Below, piece by piece: positions 46,685 to 55,514 of a DNA stretch of 64,000 nucleotides. The notes beneath the pieces are model-generated. The model made no database searches. It was not told where the DNA came from and worked only from the letters and a program-made list of their open reading frames with translations. How positions within the stretch are numbered: position 1 is the stretch's first letter; every line of letters starts with the position of its first letter. This stretch comes from Oceanisphaera litoralis (GTDB lineage: Bacteria > Pseudomonadota > Gammaproteobacteria > Enterobacterales > Aeromonadaceae), in the NCBI RefSeq assembly GCF_016907015.1, contig NZ_JAFBBE010000007.1, positions 1 through 64,000 of the forward strand, given 5' to 3'. Made by a program: the position numbers and the translations under genes.

Positions 46685-46801
46685 TACCAATCGGATTAAT
46701 CATGTGCTCAGGCCGTCATCCTGACGAAAGTCAGGATCTCCTGCAGGAAGATACCGACTCCGTCATGACCGGAGGTTAAACGCGGTATTGTTATCAGCAA
46801 C
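46682..46801 (-). repeat. MITE-like intergenic repeat, copy 2 (inverted)
   Basis: Reverse complement matches 114-220 over its length, with about 10 extra bases (around the GTCATGACGG segment). It begins TAATACCAATCGGATTAAT and contains the GTCATCCTGACG-AAAG-TCAGGAT hairpin. It lies in the 579-bp srmB-yaaA gap (46430-47008), which otherwise holds one small ORF, two terminators and a tandem repeat. Confidence 0.78.
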
Positions 46802-46854
46802 TGAGCACGTCGTTAAGGGAATGGGTATAAGGTGTCTCCGGTAAAACCGGCACA

Positions 46855-46881
46855 TAAAAAAACCGGCCCATCGGGACCGGT
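46855..46881 (-). terminator. Terminator for yaaA transcripts
   Basis: On the minus strand ACCGGTCCC pairs with GGGCCGGT (one bulged base) around a three-base loop, then seven T residues. Confidence 0.8.
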
Positions 46882-46938
46882 CAAAATTGAAGAAGAGAGA
46901 GAATTCAAATTCAGTAAGCACACCTATTCAGAGGGCGG

Positions 46939-46964
46939 CCGAACCGAAAGGTTCCGGTTTTTTT
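46939..46964 (+). terminator. Terminator for rightward transcripts from srmB or the small ORF
   Basis: CCGAACC-GAAA-GGTTCCGG (one bulge) followed by seven T residues. It lies beyond the leftward terminator at 46855-46881, so convergent transcripts would overlap for about 110 bp. Confidence 0.8.
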
Positions 46965-47019
46965 GCTCTTTTTTATAGCTGAGGGCTCTTTTATTGCTGA
47001 AGGCTCCTTTACTGCTCCT
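46965..47019 (-). repeat. Degenerate 18-bp tandem repeat (x3) with the yaaA stop codon
   Basis: Three units related to GGCTCTTTTATTGCTGAA (46965-46983, 46984-47001, 47002-47019). On the minus strand each holds a TAA; the one at 47011-47009 is the yaaA stop. Confidence 0.72.
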
Positions 47020-47782
47020 CCCGCTTGAACACCAGCTCGGTGGCCGTCGACTCCGCTTCCACAAAATAGTAACCGGCGGTATCGAAGGCGGTCAGCTGGC
47101 TCACCTCGGTCAGTCTGTTTTCGATGATGTAGCGCGCCATCATGCCCCTCGCCTTCTTGGCGTAGAAGCTGATGATCTTGTACTGGCCCTTCTTGCAGTC
47201 CTTGAACACCGGCGTGATGATTTGTCCGTCCAGCTTTCTCGGTTTCACCGCCTTGAAGTATTCGTTGGAGGCCAGGTTAATCAGCACATTGTCACCCTGC
47301 GCCGTCAGCGCCTCATTGAGCTTGTCGGTAATGATATCGCCCCAGAACTGATACAGATCCTTGCCCCGTTCGTTGTCCAGTTTGGTGCCCATCTCCAGCC
47401 GGTAAGGCTGCATCAAATCCAGCGGACGCAATAAACCATACAACCCCGACAGCATGCGCAGATGTGCCTGGGCAAAGGCAAAGTCATCCGGGGTCAGGCT
47501 TTCGGCGTCCAGCCCGGTATACACATCCCCCTTGAACGCCAGCAACGCCTGCTTGGCATTATTCGGGGTAAAGTCAGGCTGCCAGTCGGCAAAACGGGCG
47601 GCATTAAGCCCGGACAGCTTGTCGCTGATCCCCATCAGCTTGCCGATGTCGGCCGGGGTCAGCTGCCGCGCACGCTCGATAAGCTCGGCCGAATGCGCCA
47701 GCAGCTCGGGCCGGGTCACATCGGCAATCACCGGTGGCGTGTCAAAATCGAGGGTCTTGGCGGGGGAAACCACTATTAACAT
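47009..47782 (-). CDS. yaaA: Peroxide-stress protein YaaA
   Basis: 257 residues from [17 protein letters not shown], the DUF328/UPF0246 signature. It contains [44 protein letters not shown] and [18 protein letters not shown]. YaaA limits free iron and DNA damage during peroxide stress. An in-frame ATG 13 codons upstream is outside the family start. The stop lies in a tandem repeat, and pilU is upstream on the same strand. Confidence 0.94.
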   Translation of the reverse strand: MLIVVSPAKTLDFDTPPVIADVTRPELLAHSAELIERARQLTPADIGKLMGISDKLSGLNAARFADWQPDFTPNNAKQALLAFKGDVYTGLDAESLTPDDFAFAQAHLRMLSGLYGLLRPLDLMQPYRLEMGTKLDNERGKDLYQFWGDIITDKLNEALTAQGDNVLINLASNEYFKAVKPRKLDGQIITPVFKDCKKGQYKIISFYAKKARGMMARYIIENRLTEVSQLTAFDTAGYYFVEAESTATELVFKREEQ

Positions 47783-47809
47783 GAAGGGCCTCTGAATGGC
47801 TGTCACAAA

Positions 47810-47844
47810 CCGCCCCGTCACGGCGCCAGGCCGTGACGGGGCGG
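47810..47844. terminator. Strong hairpin between pilU and yaaA
   Basis: A perfect 14-bp stem, CCGCCCCGTCACGG with its complement, around seven bases. There is no T tract of note (minus strand continues TTTGTG), so it may stabilise the pilTU message 3' end rather than act as a full terminator. Confidence 0.5.
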
Positions 47845-47856
47845 TACAAACACGGG

Positions 47857-48969
47857 TTAATCGGACTCGATGGTCACGTTGTCGAGCAGGCCGGCATCCA
47901 TGCCACCGCCCCCCTGCAACTTGATCATCAGCCGCAGATCGTTGGGCGAGTCGGCGTAGGCCACCGCTTCGGTGTAGCCTATATGGTTCTGGCTATAAAG
48001 ATCAAACAGCGCCTGATCGAAGGTCTGCATGCCCAGCTCGCGCGACTTGCTCATGACCTCTTTCAGCCGGTGCATGTCTCCCTTGCGAATAATATCCGAT
48101 ACCAGGGGCGTATTGAGCAGGATCTCGAAGGCGCCGCGACGCTGTGTACCATTCTGGGTCGGGATCAGCTGCTGCCCCACTATCGCCTTGAGGTTGAACG
48201 ACAGGTCAAACTGCAACTGACGGTGTTTGCTTTCCGGCACCAGGTGCATGATCCTGTCCAGCGCCTGGTTGGCGTTGTTGGCATGCAGGGTGGCCATGCA
48301 CAGGTGACCGGTTTCGGCAAAGGCCAGCGCATAGCCCATGGTTTCTTCCGAGCGGATCTCTCCGATCAGAATCACGTTCGGCGCCTGACGCAGGGAGCTT
48401 TTCAGGGCCGCATCGAAGGACTCGGTATCGGTGCCCACCTCGCGCTGGGTGATGATGGATCTGTCGTGCTGGTGAATAAATTCCACCGGATCCTCTATGG
48501 TGAGGATATGGCCGTCCGAATGACGGTTACGGTGGCCAATCATCGCCGCCAGCGAGGTGGACTTGCCGGAGCCGGTACCGCCCACAAACAGCACCAGACC
48601 GCGCTTGGCCATGGCCACTTCCTGCAACACCTCGGGCAGATACAGTTCCTCGAAGGTGGGGATCCGGCTTTCGATGCGCCGGATCACCATGCCCGCCTGG
48701 TCCTGCTGCCAGAAGGCGCTGACCCGAAAACGGCCCAGCTGTTCGTCGCTGATGGCGAAGTTGGCTTCCTTCTGACGATGAAAGCGTTCACGCCAGTCAT
48801 CGCTCATGCAGGACTCCACCAGTGCCAGTGCCGCTTCCGGAGTCAGCGCCGTGTCGGTCACCTGCACCAGGCGCCCATGGCTTTTGACCGTCGGCGGTAC
48901 GCCGACGGAGATATACATATCCGAGGCCTGCTTGTCCAGCATGGCCTGCAGTAACGGCGTTAACGCCAT
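47857..48969 (-). CDS. pilU: Type IV pilus retraction ATPase PilU
   Basis: 370 residues. PilT-like secretion ATPase with Walker [11 protein letters not shown], the Asp box [10 protein letters not shown] and the His box [12 protein letters not shown]. The C-terminal extension after [14 protein letters not shown] distinguishes PilU from PilT. PilU works with PilT in retraction under load. It lies 14 bp after pilT. Confidence 0.94.
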   Translation of the reverse strand: MALTPLLQAMLDKQASDMYISVGVPPTVKSHGRLVQVTDTALTPEAALALVESCMSDDWRERFHRQKEANFAISDEQLGRFRVSAFWQQDQAGMVIRRIESRIPTFEELYLPEVLQEVAMAKRGLVLFVGGTGSGKSTSLAAMIGHRNRHSDGHILTIEDPVEFIHQHDRSIITQREVGTDTESFDAALKSSLRQAPNVILIGEIRSEETMGYALAFAETGHLCMATLHANNANQALDRIMHLVPESKHRQLQFDLSFNLKAIVGQQLIPTQNGTQRRGAFEILLNTPLVSDIIRKGDMHRLKEVMSKSRELGMQTFDQALFDLYSQNHIGYTEAVAYADSPNDLRLMIKLQGGGGMDAGLLDNVTIESD

Positions 48970-48983
48970 ATCGCCTCCTGGTG

Positions 48984-50018
48984 TCAGATGCTTTGCGGAT
49001 CCACCGCCTTGGTGCGGGCTTCCATCGGGGCAACCATGCCGCTGCTGACCAGCAGCTTCAGACACTGATCCATGGTCTGCATGCCATGGGCCATGCCGGT
49101 CTGGATCACCGAATACATCTGCGCCACCTTGTCTTCCCGGATCAGGTTGCGAATCGCCGTGGTGCCCAGCATGATCTCGTGGGCGGCGATACGGCCGCCG
49201 CTCTCCTTCTTCAGCAGGGTCTGGGAGATCACCGCACGCAACGACTCGGACAGCATGGAGCGTACCATGTCTTTCTCGGCGCCCGGAAAGACATCGATGA
49301 TACGGTCTATGGTCTTGGCCGCCGAGGAGGTATGCAGGGTACCGAACACCAGGTGACCGGTTTCGGCGGCGGTCAGCGCCAGCCGAATGGTTTCCAGATC
49401 CCGAAGCTCCCCCACCAGAATAATGTCCGGATCCTCCCGCAGGGCCGAGCGCAGGGCATTGCTGAACGAGTGGGTATCTCTGTGCACTTCGCGCTGGTTG
49501 ACCAGACATTTCTTGCTGCTGTGCACGAACTCGATGGGATCTTCGATGGTGAGAATATGCTTGTTATAGTTCTCGTTGATATGGTCGACCATGGCCGCCA
49601 GTGTGGTGGATTTACCGGAACCGGTCGGCCCGGTCACCAGCACCAGACCACGGGGATATTCGGCGATACGACGAAAAATATCCGGCCCGCCCAGTTGCTC
49701 CAGTGTCCAGACCTCGCTGGGGATAACCCGGAACACCGCCGCCGCGCCCCGAGCCTGCTGATAGGCGTTGACCCGGAAGCGGGCCAGACCCGGCAACTCG
49801 AACGAGAAGTCGGCCTCGAGGTTTTCTTCCAGCTCCTTGCGTTGGCGATCGTTCATGATGTCATACACCAGCCGCTGCACTTCCCGATGATCCATCTCCG
49901 GCAGGTTGATCTTGCGCACTTCGCCATCCACCCGTATCTGCGGCGACACCCCGGCGGACAGGTGCAGATCCGATGCATTATGCTTTACACTAAACGCCAA
50001 TAATTCCGTAATATCCAT
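48984..50018 (-). CDS. pilT: Type IV pilus retraction ATPase PilT
   Basis: 344 residues from MDITELLAFSVKHNASDLHLSAGV. Walker A GPTGSGKSTT, Asp box TIEDPIEFVH, Walker B region DPDIILVGELRD, His box FGTLHTSSAAKTIDR and the C-terminal AIRNLIRE motif are intact. It pulls pilus subunits back into the membrane, giving twitching and DNA uptake. It heads pilT-pilU and is divergent from yggS by 33 bp, a common arrangement. Confidence 0.96.
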   Translation of the reverse strand: MDITELLAFSVKHNASDLHLSAGVSPQIRVDGEVRKINLPEMDHREVQRLVYDIMNDRQRKELEENLEADFSFELPGLARFRVNAYQQARGAAAVFRVIPSEVWTLEQLGGPDIFRRIAEYPRGLVLVTGPTGSGKSTTLAAMVDHINENYNKHILTIEDPIEFVHSSKKCLVNQREVHRDTHSFSNALRSALREDPDIILVGELRDLETIRLALTAAETGHLVFGTLHTSSAAKTIDRIIDVFPGAEKDMVRSMLSESLRAVISQTLLKKESGGRIAAHEIMLGTTAIRNLIREDKVAQMYSVIQTGMAHGMQTMDQCLKLLVSSGMVAPMEARTKAVDPQSI

Positions 50019-50051
50019 ATCCTCTCCTGTCGCTCTCGGTTTGTTACTCAT

Positions 50052-50744
50052 ATGAATACTATCGTAGAACACCTGCAACAAGTTCACGCCAGAATCGCAG
50101 ACGCCGCCGCTATCTGTGAGCGAAGTCCCCATGATATCCAGTTGCTGGCGGTGAGCAAGACCAAACCCGCCGCCGACGTGCAGGCCGCCTATGCCGCCGG
50201 CCAGCGCCAGTTCGGTGAAAACTACGTGCAGGAAGCCGTCGATAAAATCGCCGCCCTCAAGGCCGACTGCCCCGATATTCGCTGGCACCTGATAGGGCCC
50301 TTGCAGTCCAATAAAAGCCGCCTGGTGGCCGAGGCCTTCGACTGGGTGCAAAGCGTTGACCGGCTCAGAATAGCACAGCGACTCAGCGCCCAGCGACCGG
50401 GCAACATGCGGCCACTCAATATCTGCCTGCAGGTCAACATCAGCGGGGAAGACAGCAAGTCCGGTCTGCCACCCGAACAGGTGGAAGCGCTGGCCCAACA
50501 CATCAGCCAGTTACCCGGATTATGCCTGCGCGGCCTGATGGCAATACCGGAGGCCACCGACAATTCCGACCGACTAAAGACGCAATTACTAGAGTTGAAG
50601 CACCTCTTTGATAGAATGGCGGCAAAATATCCTCAGATGGACACATTGTCGATGGGGATGAGTAAGGATCTCGAACTCGCAGTGGCCTGTGGCAGCACCC
50701 TGGTAAGGGTTGGCACGGCCATATTTGGCTCTCGCAACCCTTGA
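50052..50744 (+). CDS. yggS: PLP homeostasis protein YggS (PLPBP)
   Basis: 230 residues of the alanine-racemase-like TIM-barrel. The PLP lysine is in LAVSKTKPAADV (near 36), with FGENYVQEAVDKI, WHLIGPLQSNK, and the phosphate-binding LSMGMSKDLELAVACGST. It buffers PLP and affects amino-acid pools. It starts a plus-strand series with proC and yggT. Confidence 0.95.
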   Translation: MNTIVEHLQQVHARIADAAAICERSPHDIQLLAVSKTKPAADVQAAYAAGQRQFGENYVQEAVDKIAALKADCPDIRWHLIGPLQSNKSRLVAEAFDWVQSVDRLRIAQRLSAQRPGNMRPLNICLQVNISGEDSKSGLPPEQVEALAQHISQLPGLCLRGLMAIPEATDNSDRLKTQLLELKHLFDRMAAKYPQMDTLSMGMSKDLELAVACGSTLVRVGTAIFGSRNP

Positions 50745-50754
50745 GTGATCATTG

Positions 50755-51576
50755 ATGGAACACAGAAAACTCGCCTTTATCGGCGCAGGCAACATGTCAC
50801 GCAGCCTGATTTCCGGTCTGATCCAGTCCGGCTACCCGGCCGATGCCATCATGGCCGCCAATCCGTCTCGCCCCAAGCTGGATGCACTGGCGGCCGATTT
50901 CGGTATTCGCACCACCCAGGATAACGCCGAGGCCGCCAACTGGGCCCAGGCCCTGGTGCTGGCGGTCAAACCGCAGATGATGGCCACCATGCTGGAGGCG
51001 CTGCTGCAGTCAAGCGATGGGCTCGCCGGCAAACTGCTGATCTCCATCGCTGCCGGCATCAATGTGTCTCGCCTGGAGCAGATGGCCGGTCAGAACCGCA
51101 TCGTACGCACCATGCCCAACACGCCCTCCTTGCTGGGGCTGGGCATGACCGGTCTTTATGCCAGAGATCATGTTGAACAGGCGGATCGGGATTACTGCGA
51201 ACAGATGATGCAGGCGGTGGGCAAGACCCTGTGGGTGGCACAGGAAGACGGCATCAACCAGATCATCGCCGCCGCCGGCAGCGCCCCCGCCTATTTCTTC
51301 CTGTTTATGGAAGCCATGGCCGCCCAGGCGCAACAATCCGGTTTCACCGAACAGGAAGCCCGCTTGCTGGTGCAGCAAACCGCGCTGGGTGCCGCCAATA
51401 TGGTGGCTGCCAACCCCGACACCAGTCTGGGCGAGCTTCGTGCACGGGTGACGTCAAAGGGCGGTACCACCGCCGATGCCATTCGCAGCTTTCAGGAGCA
51501 GGGACTGGAACAACTGGTGGCCGATGCCATGGCCGCCGCCGTGGCGCGGGCGCGGGAACTGGAAACGCAGCTCTAA
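50755..51576 (+). CDS. proC: Pyrroline-5-carboxylate reductase
   Basis: 273 residues. The Rossmann fold starts LAFIGAGNMSRSLISGL; conserved VLAVKPQMM, RTMPNTPSLLGLGMTGL and SPAYFFLFMEAM-type (SAPAYFFLFMEAMAAQAQQ) segments follow, and the C-terminal helical domain ends ARVTSKGGTTADAI. It makes proline with NAD(P)H. ATG at 50755 is preferred to the TTG just before it. It lies 10 bp after yggS. Confidence 0.95.
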   Translation: MEHRKLAFIGAGNMSRSLISGLIQSGYPADAIMAANPSRPKLDALAADFGIRTTQDNAEAANWAQALVLAVKPQMMATMLEALLQSSDGLAGKLLISIAAGINVSRLEQMAGQNRIVRTMPNTPSLLGLGMTGLYARDHVEQADRDYCEQMMQAVGKTLWVAQEDGINQIIAAAGSAPAYFFLFMEAMAAQAQQSGFTEQEARLLVQQTALGAANMVAANPDTSLGELRARVTSKGGTTADAIRSFQEQGLEQLVADAMAAAVARARELETQL

Positions 51577-51585
51577 GGAATAATA

Positions 51586-52137
51586 ATGAACACTGCTTAC
51601 TACCTGATTAATACCGTTTTCGATCTTTACCTGATGGTGGTGCTGCTGCGTATCTGGCTGCAACTGGCCAGGGCGGATTTTTACAATCCCTTCAGCCAGT
51701 TCGTGGTCAAGGCCACCAATCCGGTGCTGAAGCCGCTACGTCGTTTCATTCCCGGCTTCTTCGGTATCGACTTTGCCGCCGTAGTGCTGGCGGTGCTGGT
51801 GGCGACGCTGAAGCTGATGCTGTTCAAGGCCATGAACGTACTCTACGCCGACTGGAGTACCGTGCTGCTGGTGGGCCTGATCACAGTGCTGAAAAAAGCC
51901 GGGGTCATGCTGTTCTGGATCCTGATCGTCCGGGCGCTGCTGAGCTGGGTCAGCCAGGGCCGCAGCCAGATTGAATACGTGCTGTTCCAGCTGACCGAAC
52001 CCCTGCTGGCGCCCCTGCGCCGTATTATTCCTCCCATGGGCGGCCTGGACTTGTCCATGCTGCTGGCCTTTATCGGCCTGCAGGCCCTCAACTGGCTGAT
52101 GGGCGACCTGTTTGGCCAGCTCTGGTGGCAGCTGTAA
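51586..52137 (+). CDS. yggT: YggT-family membrane protein
   Basis: 183 residues with two YGGT repeats, each holding two membrane helices and a short loop (LRIWLQLARADFYNPFSQFVVKATNPVL and ILIVRALLSWVSQGRSQIEYVLFQLTEPLLAPLRRIIPP). The role is unclear; relatives are tied to osmotic tolerance and cell shape. It lies 9 bp after proC. A yggU remnant overlaps its last codons. Confidence 0.93.
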   Translation: MNTAYYLINTVFDLYLMVVLLRIWLQLARADFYNPFSQFVVKATNPVLKPLRRFIPGFFGIDFAAVVLAVLVATLKLMLFKAMNVLYADWSTVLLVGLITVLKKAGVMLFWILIVRALLSWVSQGRSQIEYVLFQLTEPLLAPLRRIIPPMGGLDLSMLLAFIGLQALNWLMGDLFGQLWWQL

Positions 52138-52229
52138 GTCAACCGGTCCGGCTGGAGCAGGACCGGCTCTACCTCACTCTTTACCTGCAACCCAAGGCCA
52201 GCCGGGATCGGTTTCTCGGCCTAAACTAA
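52125..52229 (+). pseudogene. yggU: Truncated yggU (DUF167) remnant
   Basis: A GTG at 52125 overlaps the yggT end and opens 34 codons that include LYLTLYLQPKASRDRFLGLN before a TAA at 52227. This matches the N-terminus of YggU, whose families share an L-x-LYIQPKASRD-x-x-x-GLH segment, but the remaining two thirds (about 60 residues) are missing and the next gene starts 30 bp later. In relatives yggU follows yggT. The peptide may be untranslated. Confidence 0.75.
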
Positions 52230-52259
52230 CCATAATGCTCTCAACAACAAGGCACGATT

Positions 52260-52673
52260 ATGTTCAAATTTATTTTCTCGGCGCTGCTATTGCTGTTTTC
52301 GTTCCACAGCCAGGCCGCCGAAACCCGGGTAGGCAACTGGACCGTACATTACAGCGCCCTGCCATCCACCTTTCTCACCCCCGAAGTGGCGCGCAGCTAC
52401 CAGATAGAGCGCAGCCGCTATAACGGCATCCTGAATATTGCCGTGCTCGACAAAGACGGCAAGTCTCAGCAGGTCAATCTCAGCGGCCAGGGCAAGACCC
52501 TGATCGGCACGGTACGCAAGCTGGCATTCCAGACGGTGCGGGAAGGCGATGCCATCTACTACATTGCCGAATATCCCTATCGTAACGAAGACAATGTGCT
52601 GTTCACCATCGACATTCAAAGCCCGACCCAGGCCGGAGAGCTCTCCTTTCGCCATACCTTCTATACCGACTGA
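52260..52673 (+). CDS. DUF4426 periplasmic protein
   Basis: 137 residues with a signal peptide (about 1-19, cut after SQA). The mature part opens ETRVGNWTVHYSALPSTFLTPEVARSYQIERSRYNG and matches DUF4426, proteins found between yggT/yggU and rdgB in Vibrio and Shewanella relatives. Function unknown. Confidence 0.85.
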   Translation: MFKFIFSALLLLFSFHSQAAETRVGNWTVHYSALPSTFLTPEVARSYQIERSRYNGILNIAVLDKDGKSQQVNLSGQGKTLIGTVRKLAFQTVREGDAIYYIAEYPYRNEDNVLFTIDIQSPTQAGELSFRHTFYTD

Positions 52674-52683
52674 GTACTTACTT

Positions 52684-52735
52684 GTGAGGAGTGAAGGGTG
52701 AGGGGTGAGGAGCCCCCCCTCACGTTTCACGCCCC
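52684..52735. repeat. GTGAGG-type inverted repeat after the DUF4426 gene
   Basis: GTGAAGGGTGAGGGG (52691-52705) pairs with CCCCTCACGTTTCAC (52716-52730) with two mismatches. Similar arms follow barA, doeD and mutT. Confidence 0.65.
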
Positions 52736-52792
52736 ACATCTTTCCCCTACGGTGGTATCATGCCCACTCGCGGTATTCCACAGGAACGAAAG

Positions 52793-53395
52793 GTGACTCA
52801 ACAAATCGTACTGGCCTCCGGCAACGCCAAAAAAGTTGCCGAACTGCAACGCCTGCTCGGTGAACTGGGCATGACAGTGACTCCCCAGACCGAACTGGCC
52901 GTGAGCGACGCCGATGAAACCGGCACCACCTTCGTGGAAAACGCCATCATCAAGGCCCGCCATGCGGCGGCCGTGACCGGACTGCCGGCCATCGCCGACG
53001 ACTCCGGGCTGGCGGTGGATGCGCTCGATGGCCGCCCCGGCGTCTATTCCGCCCGCTTTGCCGGAGTGGGAGCCGGCGATCGGCAGAACCTGGAGCTGCT
53101 GCTGTCCGAACTGAACGGCGTGCCCACCGAACAACGCCAGGCCACCTTCTGGTGTGTGCTGGTCTATATGCGCCACGCCAATGATCCTACCCCGCTGATT
53201 TGCAGCGGCTCCTGGCAGGGCCGCATTACCGAACAGCCGCAGGGTGAGCAGGGCTTCGGCTACGACCCCGTTTTCTTCGTGCCCGAAGCCGGTAAAACCG
53301 CCGCCGAACTCGACGCCGCCGAGAAAAACCGCCTCAGTCACCGCGGCCAGGCCTTGCGCCAGCTGCTGACCCTGCTGCAGGAGCAACAAGCCTGA
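52793..53395 (+). CDS. rdgB: dITP/XTP pyrophosphatase RdgB
   Basis: 200 residues from GTG at 52793 (E. coli 197), with AGGA seven bases before. The Ham1 motifs are [50 protein letters not shown] and [12 protein letters not shown]. It removes dITP and XTP from the pool. The longer frame to ATG 52760 adds a non-homologous leader. It overlaps hemW by 1 bp (TGATG). Confidence 0.94.
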   Translation: MTQQIVLASGNAKKVAELQRLLGELGMTVTPQTELAVSDADETGTTFVENAIIKARHAAAVTGLPAIADDSGLAVDALDGRPGVYSARFAGVGAGDRQNLELLLSELNGVPTEQRQATFWCVLVYMRHANDPTPLICSGSWQGRITEQPQGEQGFGYDPVFFVPEAGKTAAELDAAEKNRLSHRGQALRQLLTLLQEQQA

Positions 53396-54540
53396 TGCTG
53401 CAATTACCGCCGCTCAGCCTCTACATTCATATTCCCTGGTGTGTGCAGAAGTGTCCCTACTGCGACTTCAACTCCCACGCCATGAAAGAAACGATTCCCG
53501 AGCAGGCCTATGTCACGGCACTGCTGGATGACCTGCGCCAGGATCTGCATCTGGCCCAGGGTCGTGCACTGCACAGCATCTTTATCGGCGGCGGCACCCC
53601 TAGCCTGCTGACGCCCGAGGCCATCGGCCGGCTGCTGAGCGGCGTACAAGGGCTGATCCCCTTTCGCGACCAGATGGAAATCACCCTGGAAGCCAACCCG
53701 GGCACAGTAGAGGCCGGCCGCTTCGCCGGTTTCAAGGCGGCCGGCGTCAACCGTATTTCCATCGGTATTCAGAGCTTTCAGTCCGAACAACTGCGCCGCC
53801 TGGGCCGTATCCACGACCCGGAACAGGCCCGCTTTGCCGCCCGCGAAGCCGCCAGCGTGGGCCTGAACACCTTCAATCTGGATCTGATGCACGGCCTGCC
53901 CGAGCAGAGCCTGAGTGACGCCCTGTCGGATCTGGAGCAGGCCATCGCCCTGTCGCCGCCGCATCTGTCCTGGTATCAGCTCACCATAGAGCCCAACACC
54001 CCTTTCGCCTCGCGTCCGCCGGCACTGCCGGAAGACGAGATACTGGCCGATATCTACGAGCAGGGCCACGAGCTGCTGCTGGCGAACGGCTACCACCAGT
54101 ACGAGGTGTCCGCCTACGCCAAACCGGGGCATGAAGCGCAACACAATCTCAACTACTGGCGCTTCGGCGACTATCTGGGCATCGGCTGCGGCGCCCACGG
54201 CAAAATCACACTGCCGCTCGAAGGCAAGCTGGTACGCACCGTCAAGGTCAAGCATCCCAAGGGCTATCTGGAACCGGGTCGACCCTATCTGGATCAGTAC
54301 TGGCCCATAGCGGCGCAGGAACTGTCGCTGGAATACTTCATGAACCGGTTGCGACTGTTCGAACCCATTCCCCGGCATGAACTCCAGGAGCTGACCGGGC
54401 TGTCCGCCTCGCAGTTGCAGGCCCCGCTGACAGAGGCGTTGCGGCTGGGTTTGCTGGAGGACCATGGCGAAAGCTGGCAGGTCACGCCCCTGGGTCGACG
54501 CTTTCTTAACCGACTGCTGGATTTGTTTATTAGCGACTGA
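53395..54540 (+). CDS. hemW: Heme chaperone HemW
   Basis: 381 residues. A radical-SAM protein of the HemN-like group with the CxxxCxxC cluster site CVQKCPYCDF (16-25), GGGTPSLL and a HemW C-terminal domain. It lacks the extended N-terminal part of the coproporphyrinogen oxidase HemN, so it is assigned as the heme chaperone. It is coupled to rdgB through a TGATG overlap. Confidence 0.93.
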   Translation: MLQLPPLSLYIHIPWCVQKCPYCDFNSHAMKETIPEQAYVTALLDDLRQDLHLAQGRALHSIFIGGGTPSLLTPEAIGRLLSGVQGLIPFRDQMEITLEANPGTVEAGRFAGFKAAGVNRISIGIQSFQSEQLRRLGRIHDPEQARFAAREAASVGLNTFNLDLMHGLPEQSLSDALSDLEQAIALSPPHLSWYQLTIEPNTPFASRPPALPEDEILADIYEQGHELLLANGYHQYEVSAYAKPGHEAQHNLNYWRFGDYLGIGCGAHGKITLPLEGKLVRTVKVKHPKGYLEPGRPYLDQYWPIAAQELSLEYFMNRLRLFEPIPRHELQELTGLSASQLQAPLTEALRLGLLEDHGESWQVTPLGRRFLNRLLDLFISD

Positions 54541-54591
54541 TGCGGGTAAACTTGCCGTTATTACAGCCTTCACTTTGCGGGCCGGAGCCTT

Positions 54592-55326
54592 ATGTCATCA
54601 CTGGTTTACGAATATCCCCTCAATGAAAAATGTCGCAATTATTTGCGCCTCAACGAGCTGCTGCAGCAAATTCACCGGTGCCGCAGCCTGGGCGCCGACG
54701 GCCAGACCATAGCGCTGTTCAAGGCGCTGCTGGATATCATGGAGCTGCTGGAACGCTGCGATGTGCGCACCGATCTGGCCAGGGATCTGAATACCCAGAA
54801 AAACAAGCTGGCCGCCTGGGCCCAGGCGCCCGGCGTCGACGCCGCCGCCCTGGCCCAGCTGGAACGGCAATTGGCCGACTTGAACCAGCAGCTGCCCCGG
54901 GCCGCCCGTCTGGGCCAGTTGCTGCGCGAAGACAAGCTGCTGTCAACCGTACGCAGCCGGTTCGCCATTCCCGGGGGGCTCTGCGCCTTCGACGTGCCCC
55001 AACTGCATTACTGGTTGCATCAACCCACAGCCAACCAGCAGCAGGATATCGACGGCTGGCTGGCACAACTGCAGCTGCTGCAGCAGGGGCTGCAGCTGCT
55101 GCTGACCCTGTGGCGGGAAGTCGGTCAGTTCAGGCCCCAGCAAGCCAGCAACGGCTTCTTTCAGGACAATGCCGAACAGACCGAGATGATCCGCCTGCGT
55201 CTGCCGACAGCGCTGGCCGCCTACCCGGTGGTCAGCGGCAATAAATATCGCTATACCATTCGCTTCATGCCGGTCGGCAACACCGAGATCGGCAATATCG
55301 ACTTTGAACTGGCCAATATCAAATGA
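54592..55326 (+). CDS. zapD: FtsZ-stabilising protein ZapD
   Basis: 244 residues. The N-terminal coiled region begins [20 protein letters not shown] and the C-terminal beta domain ends [21 protein letters not shown], typical of ZapD (YacF). It bundles FtsZ filaments at midcell. It overlaps yacG by 4 bp. In many relatives coaE precedes it; here hemW does. Confidence 0.93.
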   Translation: MSSLVYEYPLNEKCRNYLRLNELLQQIHRCRSLGADGQTIALFKALLDIMELLERCDVRTDLARDLNTQKNKLAAWAQAPGVDAAALAQLERQLADLNQQLPRAARLGQLLREDKLLSTVRSRFAIPGGLCAFDVPQLHYWLHQPTANQQQDIDGWLAQLQLLQQGLQLLLTLWREVGQFRPQQASNGFFQDNAEQTEMIRLRLPTALAAYPVVSGNKYRYTIRFMPVGNTEIGNIDFELANIK

Positions 55327-55514
55327 GCAAAATCACCACTGTACCCTGCCCCACCTGCAAAAAACCGGTGGAGTGGAACGAGCAAAGCCCCTTCCGTCCC
55401 TTCTGCAGCAAACGCTGCCAGCTGATCGACCTGGGCGAATGGGCCGACGAAGAAAAGCGCATTCCCGGCGACCCCGCCTGGCTGCCGGATCGGGATGATG
55501 AAAATGAGTATTGA
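55323..55514 (+). CDS. yacG: DNA gyrase inhibitor YacG
   Basis: 63 residues. A zinc-binding protein with CPTCKKP (9-15) and FCSKRC (27-32), then [18 protein letters not shown], diagnostic for YacG. It binds GyrB and hinders gyrase. It overlaps zapD by 4 bp and the mutT start by 20 bp, which suggests translational coupling. Confidence 0.95.
   Translation: MSKITTVPCPTCKKPVEWNEQSPFRPFCSKRCQLIDLGEWADEEKRIPGDPAWLPDRDDENEY

Noticed and set aside
46882-46938. Possible small RNA between the two crossed terminators
   Set aside because: No promoter could be seen and the region is explained as the 3' ends of convergent transcripts.
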